Below, one piece after another: positions 1-6,309 of a DNA stretch of 22,573 nt (position 1 is the stretch's first letter; the number at the start of each line of letters is the position of its first letter). The position numbers were made by a program, and so were the translations under genes. Where the stretch lies: positions 1 through 22,573 of the forward strand of contig JAYEKL010000017.1 of the NCBI GenBank assembly GCA_034660995.1, given 5' to 3'. This DNA is from JAYEKL01 sp034660995 (GTDB lineage: Bacteria; Patescibacteriota; Minisyncoccia; JAHIHE01; JAGLIN01). The notes under the pieces are model-generated. The model saw nothing but the letters and a program-made list of their open reading frames with translations. It had not been told where the DNA came from and ran no database searches.

Positions 1-167
1 TCAATTATTGTCTTCGGATCAAAATCCCCCACTTTTTTTTTACACTCCTGATACGCCCCAAAAAATTCTTCTTCCGTAAAATCAAATTTCTCAACAATTT
101 TCAAAAACTCTCGCATTAACCCATACGTATTAAAAATCGTATCATCAAAATCTAAAATTATTTTCAT
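1..167 (-). CDS. HAD-superfamily hydrolase, N-terminal part (cut by window edge)
   Basis: The minus strand reads from an ATG at 167 to the window edge without a stop, giving 55 residues. The protein opens MKIILDFDDTIFNTYG, which is the HAD motif I (DxDxT, nucleophile Asp followed by the acid/base Asp two residues later) directly at the N-terminus, followed by a helical stretch that would be the start of a cap region. HAD enzymes are usually phosphatases or phosphotransferases using a phospho-aspartate intermediate. Motifs II to IV lie outside the window, so the substrate cannot be guessed. It lies downstream of the mscS-like gene on the same strand, separated by 256 bases that include an inverted repeat, so co-transcription is uncertain. 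The family is clear from motif I; the specific function is unknown. Confidence 0.75.
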   Translation of the reverse strand, partial: MKIILDFDDTIFNTYGLMREFLKIVEKFDFTEEEFFGAYQECKKKVGDFDPKTII

Positions 168-214
168 TGTGTTTAACTTTTTAATTCAATATAATCACCA
201 TACAAGGTTTAAAT

Positions 215-353
215 TGTCATCTTGAGCGACGATAGGAGTCGAAAGATCTGTAAGCAGGTGAAATAATTTGTTAAAAAACAGACTAGCTTGAAAACAAAGT
301 TTAACAGTGTTTACAGATCTCTCCATTTCGCTATCGCTCCAGTCGAGATGACA
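215..353. repeat. Imperfect inverted repeat, MITE-like
   Basis: The left end begins TGTCATCTTGAGCGA and the right end finishes TCGAGATGACA, so the termini are complementary. Both arms carry GATCTGTAA (left) or TTACAGATCT (right) about 40 bases in, with GCGA..ATAG..GAGTCGAAAGATCT on one side matched by a slightly longer version on the other. The core is A/T-rich and non-coding. It fills most of the gap between the HAD gene and the mscS-like gene. It could be a small non-autonomous element or a bidirectional transcription-stop hairpin. Confidence 0.6.
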
Positions 354-423
354 GCTATATGTTCTTTCGAAATAACAAAAACGTTCTTCTACAGTCTAAA
401 AATAACAATACAGCAATAGAATT

Positions 424-1515
424 CTATTTACTATTCCTCATATACACATCTTGTGTCGGATATGGAATTTGAATTCCTTCCTCATTAAATCTCTTGTAGA
501 TTTCTTCGTTTATTCTTGTCTTAACCATAAATTTTTTCCCAGGACTGTCAACCCAAGTAACAATAACAAATTCAAGCGCAAAATCTAAAAATTCCGTAAA
601 ATAAACTGCTGGCGCTGGATCTTTTTCAACATCTTCCGTATTTTCCGCAATATTAAGTAATATCTCTTTAACCTTGTTTATATTTGACCCGTAAGCAACA
701 CCTACCTTTATTTTCTCCTTGATCTTTGAAGCAGGTTGATTATAATTTATAATTTTAGAATTTGCAATTTTACTGTTCGGCAAAATAACTACAGTTTCGT
801 CAAAAGTTTTAATCCTTGTAGACCTAACTCCTATTTCCAAAACATCTCCGATTTCTCCACTTTCAAGCTGAACACGATCGCCCACCTTAAAAGGCTTATC
901 AAAATAGATAGAAATTCCTCCGAAGAGATGAGATAAAGTATCTTGAGCAGCAAAAGCAACCACAAAACCCATAATTCCAGCCGATGCTAATAATGGAGTA
1001 ATATCAATATTCCACATTTTAAGTAAAAACATTATACCAGCAAAATAGATAACGAGATTACTAAGCTTTTGAAATAACGGCATTAACTCATCATCTAGGG
1101 TAGATTTTGTTTTTTCTGCAAACTTAAATCCAATTCCTAAAATTATAACATTAACAATTTTAGCAATCGCATGAATCCAAATTATTAATACCAATGATTT
1201 CATAACTTTAGAAAAATCATCAGAATATTTTACCAATATGCCAATATAACTAAAAGACTGATAGACACCCAAAAGAACGACAGAATAAAATATGGGCATA
1301 TTTAATATTTTCATCATTTTATCATCTACCTCACTTTTAGTCTTTGCTGTTACAACTTTAAACACTCTGTTAAACAAAAAATTTGTAATTTGCGCAAGGA
1401 TAAAAAAAACAATTAGAATAATAATAGCAATAACATAAGATGCTATAGTTATTCCAGTATAAGCCCCTAATGCCTGATTTAACAGGCTAAAATAGTCAGT
1501 CATAGTAATTTTCAT
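424..1515 (-). CDS. MscS-family small-conductance mechanosensitive channel
   Basis: This 363-residue membrane protein is predicted to open under membrane tension and release solutes during osmotic downshock. Hydrophobic helices are visible at about 22-48, 73-93, 103-127 and 150-170. They precede the pore-lining helix, which is rich in Gly and Ala (LASAGIMGFVVAFAAQ, about 175-190) and continues into DTLSHLFGGISIYFDKPFKVGD, the most conserved MscS segment. The remaining C-terminal part fits the cytosolic beta domain and alpha/beta vestibule. E. coli MscS is 286 residues; the extra length is one or two additional N-terminal helices, as in many MscS-like proteins. The ATG at 1515 has no Shine-Dalgarno; a second ATG at 1503 is also possible. 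An extended -10 lies just upstream, so the leader would be very short. Family assignment is firm, subfamily is not. Confidence 0.92.
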   Translation of the reverse strand: MKITMTDYFSLLNQALGAYTGITIASYVIAIIILIVFFILAQITNFLFNRVFKVVTAKTKSEVDDKMMKILNMPIFYSVVLLGVYQSFSYIGILVKYSDDFSKVMKSLVLIIWIHAIAKIVNVIILGIGFKFAEKTKSTLDDELMPLFQKLSNLVIYFAGIMFLLKMWNIDITPLLASAGIMGFVVAFAAQDTLSHLFGGISIYFDKPFKVGDRVQLESGEIGDVLEIGVRSTRIKTFDETVVILPNSKIANSKIINYNQPASKIKEKIKVGVAYGSNINKVKEILLNIAENTEDVEKDPAPAVYFTEFLDFALEFVIVTWVDSPGKKFMVKTRINEEIYKRFNEEGIQIPYPTQDVYMRNSK

Positions 1516-1532
1516 TAACTTTTTATACTTTT

Positions 1533-1561
1533 ATTATAGCAGAATTATTTTATAATTAAAA
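1533..1561 (-). promoter_or_regulatory. Likely promoter of the mscS-like gene
   Basis: On the minus strand an extended -10, TGCTATAAT, ends at 1533, with a weak -35 (TTTTAA) 17 bases upstream. Transcription would begin near 1526, leaving only about 11 bases before the first ATG. Confidence 0.55.
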
Positions 1562-1608
1562 GAGGAGTGAATTAGTCCGCTTGACTGTCTTACCGCCAAA
1601 TAAAAAAT

Positions 1609-1636
1609 TTGACTTAAAAATCGTCTGTGCTAGTAT
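1609..1636 (+). promoter_or_regulatory. Strong sigma70-type promoter of the small secreted protein gene
   Basis: TTGACT at 1609-1614, a 16-base spacer, and TAGTAT at 1631-1636 preceded by TG plus one base (an extended -10). Transcription would start near 1643, giving a leader of about 25 bases that contains the ribosome binding site GGAGGAG. It is divergent from the mscS-like promoter. Confidence 0.65.
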
Positions 1637-1668
1637 TTTAACAAAAGTTAACATCGGAGGAGATAAAA

Positions 1669-1890
1669 TTGAAAATAATAATAAAAATATTTGTTTTATT
1701 AATATTAATATTGATAATAACAACATCAGCAAATATTGTTGAAGATGTTAATGTTGATATTAATGAAGCTAACAAAACAGACGCGCAAAAAGAAACCGAG
1801 AGCAGAATAAAACCAAGATTTGAGGCAGTATTCGCTATAGCAGGATTAATTGCCGTAGCATATCTTGCAGGAACAAACAATAAGGAATAA
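1669..1890 (+). CDS. Small exported protein with PGF-CTERM-like C-terminal segment
   Basis: This 73-residue protein starts at TTG; the start is set by GGAGGAG at 1656-1662, six bases upstream, the best Shine-Dalgarno in the window. Residues 3-20 form a hydrophobic signal sequence, with a possible signal peptidase site after TTSA (residue 21). A short acidic and polar stretch follows (22-48), then residues 49-66, PRFEAVFAIAGLIAVAYL, and a polar tail. From memory, the C-terminal part strongly resembles the PGF-CTERM sorting signal of archaeal surface proteins (PGFEAVFAIAGLLAVAYL-type in Methanosarcina), but the Gly of PGF is Arg here and the basic end is replaced by GTNNKE. The gene has its own promoter and terminator, so it is a one-gene unit. 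Function is unknown. A long open frame on the other strand is a shadow. The mature part would be under 30 residues if both ends were processed. Confidence 0.8.
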   Translation: MKIIIKIFVLLILILIITTSANIVEDVNVDINEANKTDAQKETESRIKPRFEAVFAIAGLIAVAYLAGTNNKE

Positions 1891-1907
1891 AATTCCTTAT
1901 TTTTTTA
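1879..1907 (+). terminator. Intrinsic terminator overlapping the stop codon
   Basis: AATAAGGAAT (1879-1888) and ATTCCTTATT (1892-1901) form a perfect 10-bp stem with a 3-base loop, followed by a run of T to 1907. The TAA stop at 1888-1890 lies at the top of the hairpin. Confidence 0.85.
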
Positions 1908-1989
1908 TTCGTAATTCATAAATACAATAAATTGACCTAAACAAAATTTTGAAGTAAGCTGTAAATATAAAATACTTAAAACTAACGCC

Positions 1990-3060
1990 ATGGGATTTTC
2001 AGTAGGAATAGTAGGACTTCCTAATGTAGGAAAATCTACACTATTTAAAGCACTAACAAAAAAAGAGATAGATATCTCAAATTATCCATTTTGCACAATA
2101 GATCCAAATGTAGGTATTGTAAAAGTACCAGATGAAAGATTACAAAAACTTGCTGATTTTTCAAAGAGTAAAAAAATAGTTCCGACCGCTATTGAGTTTG
2201 TTGACATTGCAGGACTCGTAAAAGATGCTCATAAAGGAGAGGGATTGGGAAATAAATTCCTAGCAAATATTAGAGAAGTTGATATGATAGTACACATTAT
2301 ACGCGGATTTGAAGACGGAAATATTACTCATATTAATAATAAAATAGACCCGCAAGATGATTCAGAAACTATAAATATGGAGCTTATTTTAGCTGATATT
2401 GAAACAACAAATAAAAGATTAGCTAAAGCAGAAAAAGAAGCAATGTCCGGAGATAAAAAAGCCCTTCTATTTAAAAGTGTTTTAGAAAAATATAAATTAA
2501 CATTAGAAAATGGCAAAATGGCAAATACCGTTAACCTTGATAAAAATGAAAAGATTGTCTCCAAGGAATTTCAGCTTCTAACAAATAAACTTGTTTTATA
2601 TATTATCAATGTTAATGAAAATCAGACGATAGAAAAAGGTAAAGTTCTACCAGAAATTAAAGATAAAATTTTTGTTCCAATCAAATTTGAGATGGATTTA
2701 TCAGAACTTCCTCCAGAAGAAGCTCAAGAATTCAAAGAAGAAACAAGTTTAGATAAAAATATTTCAAGTCTCAATAATCTTATAACCAGATGTTACAACT
2801 TACTCGGTCTTATTACTTTCCTAACCACAGGAGAAGACGAAACACGCGCCTGGACAATTAAAAAAAACTCCACTGCCCCGCAAGCAGGAAGCGTAATTCA
2901 CAGTGATTTTGAAGAAAAATTTATTAAAGCTTCTATTATTAATTGGGAAAAATTATTAGAATCTGGCTCATTTCAAAATGCGACTGAGAAGGGATTATTA
3001 CGGACAGAAGGAAAAGAATATATTGTACAGGATGGCGATGTTATTGAGTTTAAAATTTAG
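1990..3060 (+). CDS. ychF: Obg-like ATPase YchF
   Basis: This 356-residue TRAFAC-class P-loop NTPase associates with ribosomes and belongs to the YchF/OLA1 family, which prefers ATP over GTP. The order of motifs is standard: G1 GLPNVGKST (about residues 9-17), the YPFCTIDPNVG segment (about 33-43), G3 DIAGLV (about 73-78), and in place of the usual NKxD a NVNE (within YIINVNE), the change that gives the family its ATP preference. The C-terminal TGS domain contains GEDETRAWTI and finishes with the family-typical EYIVQDGDVIEFKI. The length is close to the usual 360-365. The ATG at 1990 gives the exact family N-terminus. No Shine-Dalgarno is present; TTGACC at 1932-1937 could be a -35, but its -10 is poor. 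It lies upstream of, and may partly feed, the rpsF cluster. Confidence 0.97.
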   Translation: MGFSVGIVGLPNVGKSTLFKALTKKEIDISNYPFCTIDPNVGIVKVPDERLQKLADFSKSKKIVPTAIEFVDIAGLVKDAHKGEGLGNKFLANIREVDMIVHIIRGFEDGNITHINNKIDPQDDSETINMELILADIETTNKRLAKAEKEAMSGDKKALLFKSVLEKYKLTLENGKMANTVNLDKNEKIVSKEFQLLTNKLVLYIINVNENQTIEKGKVLPEIKDKIFVPIKFEMDLSELPPEEAQEFKEETSLDKNISSLNNLITRCYNLLGLITFLTTGEDETRAWTIKKNSTAPQAGSVIHSDFEEKFIKASIINWEKLLESGSFQNATEKGLLRTEGKEYIVQDGDVIEFKI

Positions 3061-3067
3061 ATCCTAT

Positions 3068-3143
3068 TGCTGTATTGTTAAATTGTTATATTGTTAAATT
3101 CTACTGTTCTATTGTTAAAATGTTAGTATGTTAAAATGTTTAT
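3068..3143. repeat. Degenerate 8-bp A/T tandem repeat (ATTGTTAA-like)
   Basis: ATTGTTAA and close variants (ATTGTTAT, AATGTTAG, TATGTTAA, AATGTTTA) follow one another with an 8-base period, with one slip near 3100. The array lies between ychF and the structured rpsF leader. Related short arrays occur before ssb, recA, the RodZ-like gene and rpoC. Confidence 0.65.
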
Positions 3144-3160
3144 ATGAACATGCCCTTGCC

Positions 3161-3257
3161 AAAAGTAGGACTCCGTGATAGTATGAAGTTATTAAAGATA
3201 TATGGTGCGGATAAACTAATTTCTGCGCCCAAAGGTCCATATATGTCTACTTTTTTT
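3161..3257 (+). promoter_or_regulatory. Candidate structured RNA leader or attenuator upstream of rpsF
   Basis: Three nested pairings are visible. AAAAGTAGGAC (3161-3171) pairs with GTCTACTTTT (3245-3254) apart from one bulged G. ATATATGG (3198-3205) pairs perfectly with CCATATAT (3237-3244). TGCGG (3206-3210) pairs with CTGCG (3223-3227) using wobbles. A 26-base one-sided internal loop containing CCG (3173-3175) separates the first two stems, and seven T (3251-3257) end the structure. The position just before the bS6 gene recalls the known S6:S18-binding rpsF leaders, which carry a conserved CCG, but I cannot confirm that match. It could also simply be the ychF terminator. Confidence 0.45.
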
Positions 3258-3299
3258 GTGTCAAATTATACAAATTTAATCAAAATAACTAAATAATAA

Positions 3300-4019
3300 A
3301 TGAATAACTACGAACTGTTATACATATTGCCGTCAAATATGACAGGTAAAGAAATCAAATCCGCGTTTGGAGATATAGAAAAAGAAATTTTGAAAATGGG
3401 AGGAGAAAAGCTTGAAACTTTACTTGATCATCCTTTTTTGTCAAAAACTGAAGTGTCAAAAGAAGAAGATACTGAAGAATTAAAAAATCTTCCAGTAGTA
3501 AAACGCAAACTAGCATATACCATAGAAAAAAATCGTTTTGGATTCTATTGTCTTTTTAATTTCAAAAGCGAAGGAAACAAGCTTAAAGAAATAGACAAAT
3601 ATCTTAAGATGAATAAAAATATTTTAAGACATTTTATACTCCAAGCTAATCCAATGAGCAAAAAAGAATTAGCCAAATTACAAAAATTATTTGCTAGAAA
3701 AAAAGCCGAGCAGGAGAAAGAAAACAAAAAAGAAGAAGCTAAAATAATTGAAAAAGCAGAAAAGAAAAATACCGAGAAAATTTCAAAAGTTGAAGATAAA
3801 AAAGAAGAAATAGCGCCTGAACCTAAAAAAGATGTCGAGAAAAAAGATGCAAACGTAGAAAAAAAGATTACACCAAAAAAATTAGATGAAGAAGATAAGA
3901 AAGAAATAGCGCCCGAGAAAAAAGAAAGTCAGAAGAAGAAAGTCAATAAAAAGAAGAAGATAAAACTTGAAGACCTTGAAGATAAACTCGATGAGATTCT
4001 TGATAATCCAACAATGTAA
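3300..4019 (+). CDS. rpsF: 30S ribosomal protein bS6 with long charged C-terminal extension
   Basis: Residues 1 to about 125 form the bS6 ferredoxin-like domain of the small-subunit platform, where it pairs with bS18. YELLYILP opens it, KRKLAYTIEKNRFGFYCLFNF is the conserved central strand region, and KMNKNILRHFIL closes it. The domain is a little longer than usual, with extra residues around 45-60. Residues 126-239 are almost entirely Lys and Glu, with a recurring unit (KKEEIAPEPKK, KKEIAPEKKE), probably disordered or coiled coil. Typical bS6 proteins are 95-140 residues, so the tail roughly doubles it. In E. coli the bS6 C-terminus is glutamylated by RimK; whether this tail relates to that is unknown. 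It is first in the rpsF-ssb-rpsR cluster, 44 bases before ssb. No Shine-Dalgarno is visible before the ATG. Confidence 0.93.
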   Translation: MNNYELLYILPSNMTGKEIKSAFGDIEKEILKMGGEKLETLLDHPFLSKTEVSKEEDTEELKNLPVVKRKLAYTIEKNRFGFYCLFNFKSEGNKLKEIDKYLKMNKNILRHFILQANPMSKKELAKLQKLFARKKAEQEKENKKEEAKIIEKAEKKNTEKISKVEDKKEEIAPEPKKDVEKKDANVEKKITPKKLDEEDKKEIAPEKKESQKKKVNKKKKIKLEDLEDKLDEILDNPTM

Positions 4020-4063
4020 ATAAATATATTGTAACAATAATTTAACAATTTAATTAAAAAACT

Positions 4064-4546
4064 ATGAATTTCAACAAAGCTATAATCATAGGAAGAGTAA
4101 CAAAGGACCCAGAAACTAGAACTACTCCAAATGGTCAAACCGTAGCCTCAATTGGTGTTGCGTCTAATAGAACTTGGAATACAAATAGCGGAGAAAAACA
4201 AGAGAAAGTTGAATATCACAGTATTGTTGCATGGGGTAAACTTGCTGAAATATGCGGACAATATCTCACAAAAGGACAATTAGTCCTTTTTGAAGGAAGA
4301 CTTGAAACTAGAACATGGGACGGTCAAGACGGAGTAAAAAGATCGAAAACAGAAATAATCGCAGAAAATATGCAAATGGGTCCAAGACCAAGATCTCAAG
4401 AAGGAGGTTCAACTTATCAGAACAATCAGAACAGTCAGACAGAAAAACCTGTGCAAAATAACACCAATCAAAACCAAACAAATGAACAAGCTCCAAAAAG
4501 TCCTTCTGATAACGAAGAGATAAAAATTGAAGATATCCCATTTTAA
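4064..4546 (+). CDS. ssb: Single-stranded DNA-binding protein
   Basis: This 160-residue SSB coats single-stranded DNA during replication, repair and RecA-mediated recombination. Residues 1 to about 108 form the OB fold (MNFNKAIIIGRVTKDPE at the start, VEYHSIVAWGKLAEICGQYL in the middle, GRLETRTWDGQDG later). A low-complexity Gln/Asn-rich linker (about 112-145) leads to the acidic tip EEIKIEDIPF, the protein-interaction peptide ending in the usual IPF. Its place between the bS6 and bS18 genes is the common bacterial arrangement. The sequence before the ATG has no Shine-Dalgarno and reads AATTTAACAATTTAAT, the same A/T unit seen before several other genes here. Confidence 0.97.
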   Translation: MNFNKAIIIGRVTKDPETRTTPNGQTVASIGVASNRTWNTNSGEKQEKVEYHSIVAWGKLAEICGQYLTKGQLVLFEGRLETRTWDGQDGVKRSKTEIIAENMQMGPRPRSQEGGSTYQNNQNSQTEKPVQNNTNQNQTNEQAPKSPSDNEEIKIEDIPF

Positions 4547-4566
4547 ATAAATTAGGTTTTCAACAC

Positions 4567-4611
4567 AGACGCAAAATGCGAGCATCGTAGGAACAAAGCA
4601 ATGCCTCGTCT
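4567..4611. repeat. Imperfect hairpin between ssb and rpsR
   Basis: AGACG (4567-4571) pairs with CGTCT (4607-4611), and GAGCAT pairs with ATGCCTC through one bulge. The sequence looks like a decayed copy of a GAGACG...CGTCTC palindromic repeat. It separates ssb from rpsR by more than usual (120 bases) but has no T-run, so it probably does not stop transcription. Confidence 0.4.
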
Positions 4612-4666
4612 CTACAAGATATAGATATTGAAATTCCTATACTTTAAATTATAAATTTAACCAATT

Positions 4667-4894
4667 ATGATGAATCGTGATATATTACAACCAAAAAAAC
4701 AATGCTTGTTTTGCATTGAAAAAGAAAGAAATGTAGATTACAAAGATCCCCAAACGCTAAGAAGATTTATAAATCAACGCGCTAAAATTGTGCAACCGAA
4801 AAGAACAGGAGCCTGCACAAAACATCAACGACAAATTGCAAACGCAATTAAAAGAGCGAGATTTATGGGTTTGCTTCCCTATGTTTCAAAGTAA
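4667..4894 (+). CDS. rpsR: 30S ribosomal protein bS18 (zinc-binding form)
   Basis: This 75-residue protein binds bS6 on the platform of the 30S subunit. The conserved core is DYKDPQTLRRFINQRAKIVQPKRTG followed by CTKHQRQIANAIKRARFMGLLPY. It carries C13-x2-C16 and C50-x2-H53, so it is the cysteine-containing version able to hold a zinc ion, unlike the Cys-free bS18 of many bacteria. Two adjacent ATG codons (4667 and 4670) could both serve as start; the difference is one Met. It is the last gene of the rpsF-ssb-rpsR cluster and is followed at once by two strong terminator hairpins. Confidence 0.96.
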   Translation: MMNRDILQPKKQCLFCIEKERNVDYKDPQTLRRFINQRAKIVQPKRTGACTKHQRQIANAIKRARFMGLLPYVSK

Positions 4895-4909
4895 ATATAA
4901 CTAAAACTT

Positions 4910-4943
4910 AAAAATATGCCAGTGTAAAAACTGGCATATTTTT
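4910..4943. terminator. Intrinsic terminator after rpsR
   Basis: A perfect 14-bp stem, AAAAATATGCCAGT (4910-4923) with ACTGGCATATTTTT (4930-4943), and a 6-base loop. The A-run on one side and T-run on the other make it usable from either direction. Confidence 0.9.
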
Positions 4944-4966
4944 AAGGGAAAAAGTCAAAAAACAGC

Positions 4967-4996
4967 AAAAAGCGGGCTTAAAAACCCGTTTTTTTT
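4967..4996. terminator. Second terminator between rpsR and recA
   Basis: AAAAAGCGGG (4967-4976) pairs with CCCGTTTTTT (4985-4994) with one G-U pair, and T continues to 4996. Together with the hairpin at 4910 it insulates the converging rpsR and recA transcripts. Confidence 0.85.
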
Positions 4997-5042
4997 ATTT
5001 TCAATATTTTTTAAATTATAACTCTGCAAAACTTCAATAACC

Positions 5043-5073
5043 ACCCCCTACCCCTCCCTTAAAAGGAGGGGGT
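5043..5073 (-). terminator. G/C-rich hairpin after recA
   Basis: CCCCTCC (5051-5057) pairs with GGAGGGG (5065-5071), flanked by a further CCCCC run at 5044-5048. On the minus strand it is the first stem met after the recA stop. It lacks a clean T-run and looks like a member of a C-rich intergenic repeat family, so the terminator role is probable but not certain. Confidence 0.55.
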
Positions 5074-5091
5074 CTTTATAATACAAAATTT

Positions 5092-6135
5092 CTAAGCGTT
5101 CTCTTCCGCTTCTTTTTTCACTGCTTCTTTTATCTTCCCAACAATCTCATTAGCAATCTTTGAATTTTCTTTCAAAAATTTCTTGCTAGCCTCGCCACCC
5201 TGACCGAGTTTATTTTCTCCGTAATTATACCAAGCCCCGCCTTTTTTAATTATTCCATATTTGACTCCGATATTTAAAACATCACCATAATACGAAATTC
5301 CTTCATTATACATAATATCAAATTCAGCAGTCTTGAAAGGAGGAGCGACTTTATTTTTTACAACTTTTGACTTGACTCTGTTTCCGATTATATCTTCTCC
5401 CTTTTTTATCTTTGCTGATTTTCTAACCTCAATTCTTACTGATGAGTAAAATTTAAGAGCGTTCCCTCCTGTTGTCGTTTCTGGATTTCCAAAAACAACT
5501 CCAATTTTCATTCTTATTTGATTTATAAATATTACAGTTGTGTTGGATTTGTGAACAATTCCAGCAAGTTTCCGAAGTGCTTGACTCATTAGTCTAGCCT
5601 GAAGTCCCATATGAGAATCTCCCATTTCACCTTCAATTTCCTTCTTAGGAGTAAGCGCCGCGACTGAATCAATAATAACCAAATCAATCGCCTCTGACCT
5701 GACGAGAGTTTCCACAATTTCTAAAGCCTGTTCTCCACTATCTGGCTGAGAAATAATTAGATCATTTGTCTTAACTCCGATTTTTTTTGCGTATTCTGGA
5801 TCAAGAGCATGTTCCGCGTCCACAAAAGCAGCCGTTCCACCTTTTTTTTGTAATTCAGAAACAATATGAAGAGACAAGGTTGTCTTGCCACTAGACTCTG
5901 GACCATAAATTTCTATTATCCTTCCTTTCGGAATTCCGCCTCCAAGAGCAATATCTAGCGATATTGAACCAGTTGGAGTAAACTCAATGTCTAGCGCCCT
6001 CGCTTCTCCAAGCTTCATAATAGCTCCTTCGCCAAATTTAGTTTTAATCTCATCTAGCGTATCATTTATTAATTTCTCCCTCTTTTCGTTTTTCTCATTT
6101 CCTTTATTGTTTTTTTTACTATCTTCCTTTATCAT
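5092..6135 (-). CDS. recA: Recombinase RecA
   Basis: This 347-residue ATP-dependent strand-exchange protein forms filaments on single-stranded DNA for homologous recombination and, where an SOS system exists, LexA cleavage. Walker A GPESSGKTT is at residues 78-86, Walker B is in LVIIDSVAAL, and the L1/L2 DNA-binding region includes MGLQARLMSQALRKLAG and the strongly conserved FINQIRMKIGVVFGNPETT. KFYSSVRIEVRK and the C-terminal GGAWYNYG..LGQGGE segment follow. The N-terminus carries about 12 extra Lys/Glu/Asn-rich residues relative to E. coli RecA, before LINDTLDEIKTKFGEGAIM. The ATG at 6135 is supported by AGGA nine bases upstream. No LexA-type operator is apparent. It is probably at the end of a ftsK, RodZ-like, recA series, although the gaps of 174 and 262 bases leave room for separate promoters. 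Confidence 0.98.
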   Translation of the reverse strand: MIKEDSKKNNKGNEKNEKREKLINDTLDEIKTKFGEGAIMKLGEARALDIEFTPTGSISLDIALGGGIPKGRIIEIYGPESSGKTTLSLHIVSELQKKGGTAAFVDAEHALDPEYAKKIGVKTNDLIISQPDSGEQALEIVETLVRSEAIDLVIIDSVAALTPKKEIEGEMGDSHMGLQARLMSQALRKLAGIVHKSNTTVIFINQIRMKIGVVFGNPETTTGGNALKFYSSVRIEVRKSAKIKKGEDIIGNRVKSKVVKNKVAPPFKTAEFDIMYNEGISYYGDVLNIGVKYGIIKKGGAWYNYGENKLGQGGEASKKFLKENSKIANEIVGKIKEAVKKEAEENA

Positions 6136-6165
6136 AGTTTTTCCTGTTAAAAATTAATTAAATTA

Positions 6166-6191
6166 AATTGTTATATTGTTAAATTGTTATT
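6166..6191. repeat. 8-bp A/T repeat in the recA leader
   Basis: Three successive units (ATTGTTAT, ATTGTTAA, ATTGTTAT on the plus strand) lie about 30 bases before the recA start. In the sense of recA the unit reads TTAACAAT. Confidence 0.6.
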
Positions 6192-6217
6192 GCAAAAAGG
6201 CTGAACAGATATAGTAA

Positions 6218-6308
6218 GTTACGAGTTATGAGTTATGAGTTATGAGTTATGAGTTATAAGTTACGAGTTACGAGTTACGAGTTATGAGTTATAAGTTACG
6301 AGTTATAT
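6218..6308. repeat. 7-bp tandem repeat, 13 units
   Basis: Thirteen consecutive heptamers of the form GTTAYRA (GTTACGA, GTTATGA, GTTATAA, the last one GTTATAT) begin 83 bases before the recA start and end two bases from the RodZ-like stop codon. Nearly all units differ only by C/T and A/G transitions at two positions. There are no spacers, so it is a microsatellite and not a CRISPR. Read on the minus strand each unit contains TAA, so all frames are closed. Confidence 0.9.
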
Positions 6309-6309
6309 G

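Noticed and set aside
1638..1880. 80-codon frame on the minus strand opposite the small secreted protein gene
   Set aside because: The plus-strand frame has a promoter, strong ribosome binding site, signal peptide and terminator; the minus-strand frame has none of these.
3144..3296. 50-codon frame (starts MNMPLPKVGLRD) just before rpsF
   Set aside because: It runs through the strongly paired leader, has no ribosome binding site and resembles no protein I know; the RNA structure explains the sequence better.
6218..6308. Possible CRISPR array
   Set aside because: Units are 7 bases and contiguous, with no spacers and no cas genes.
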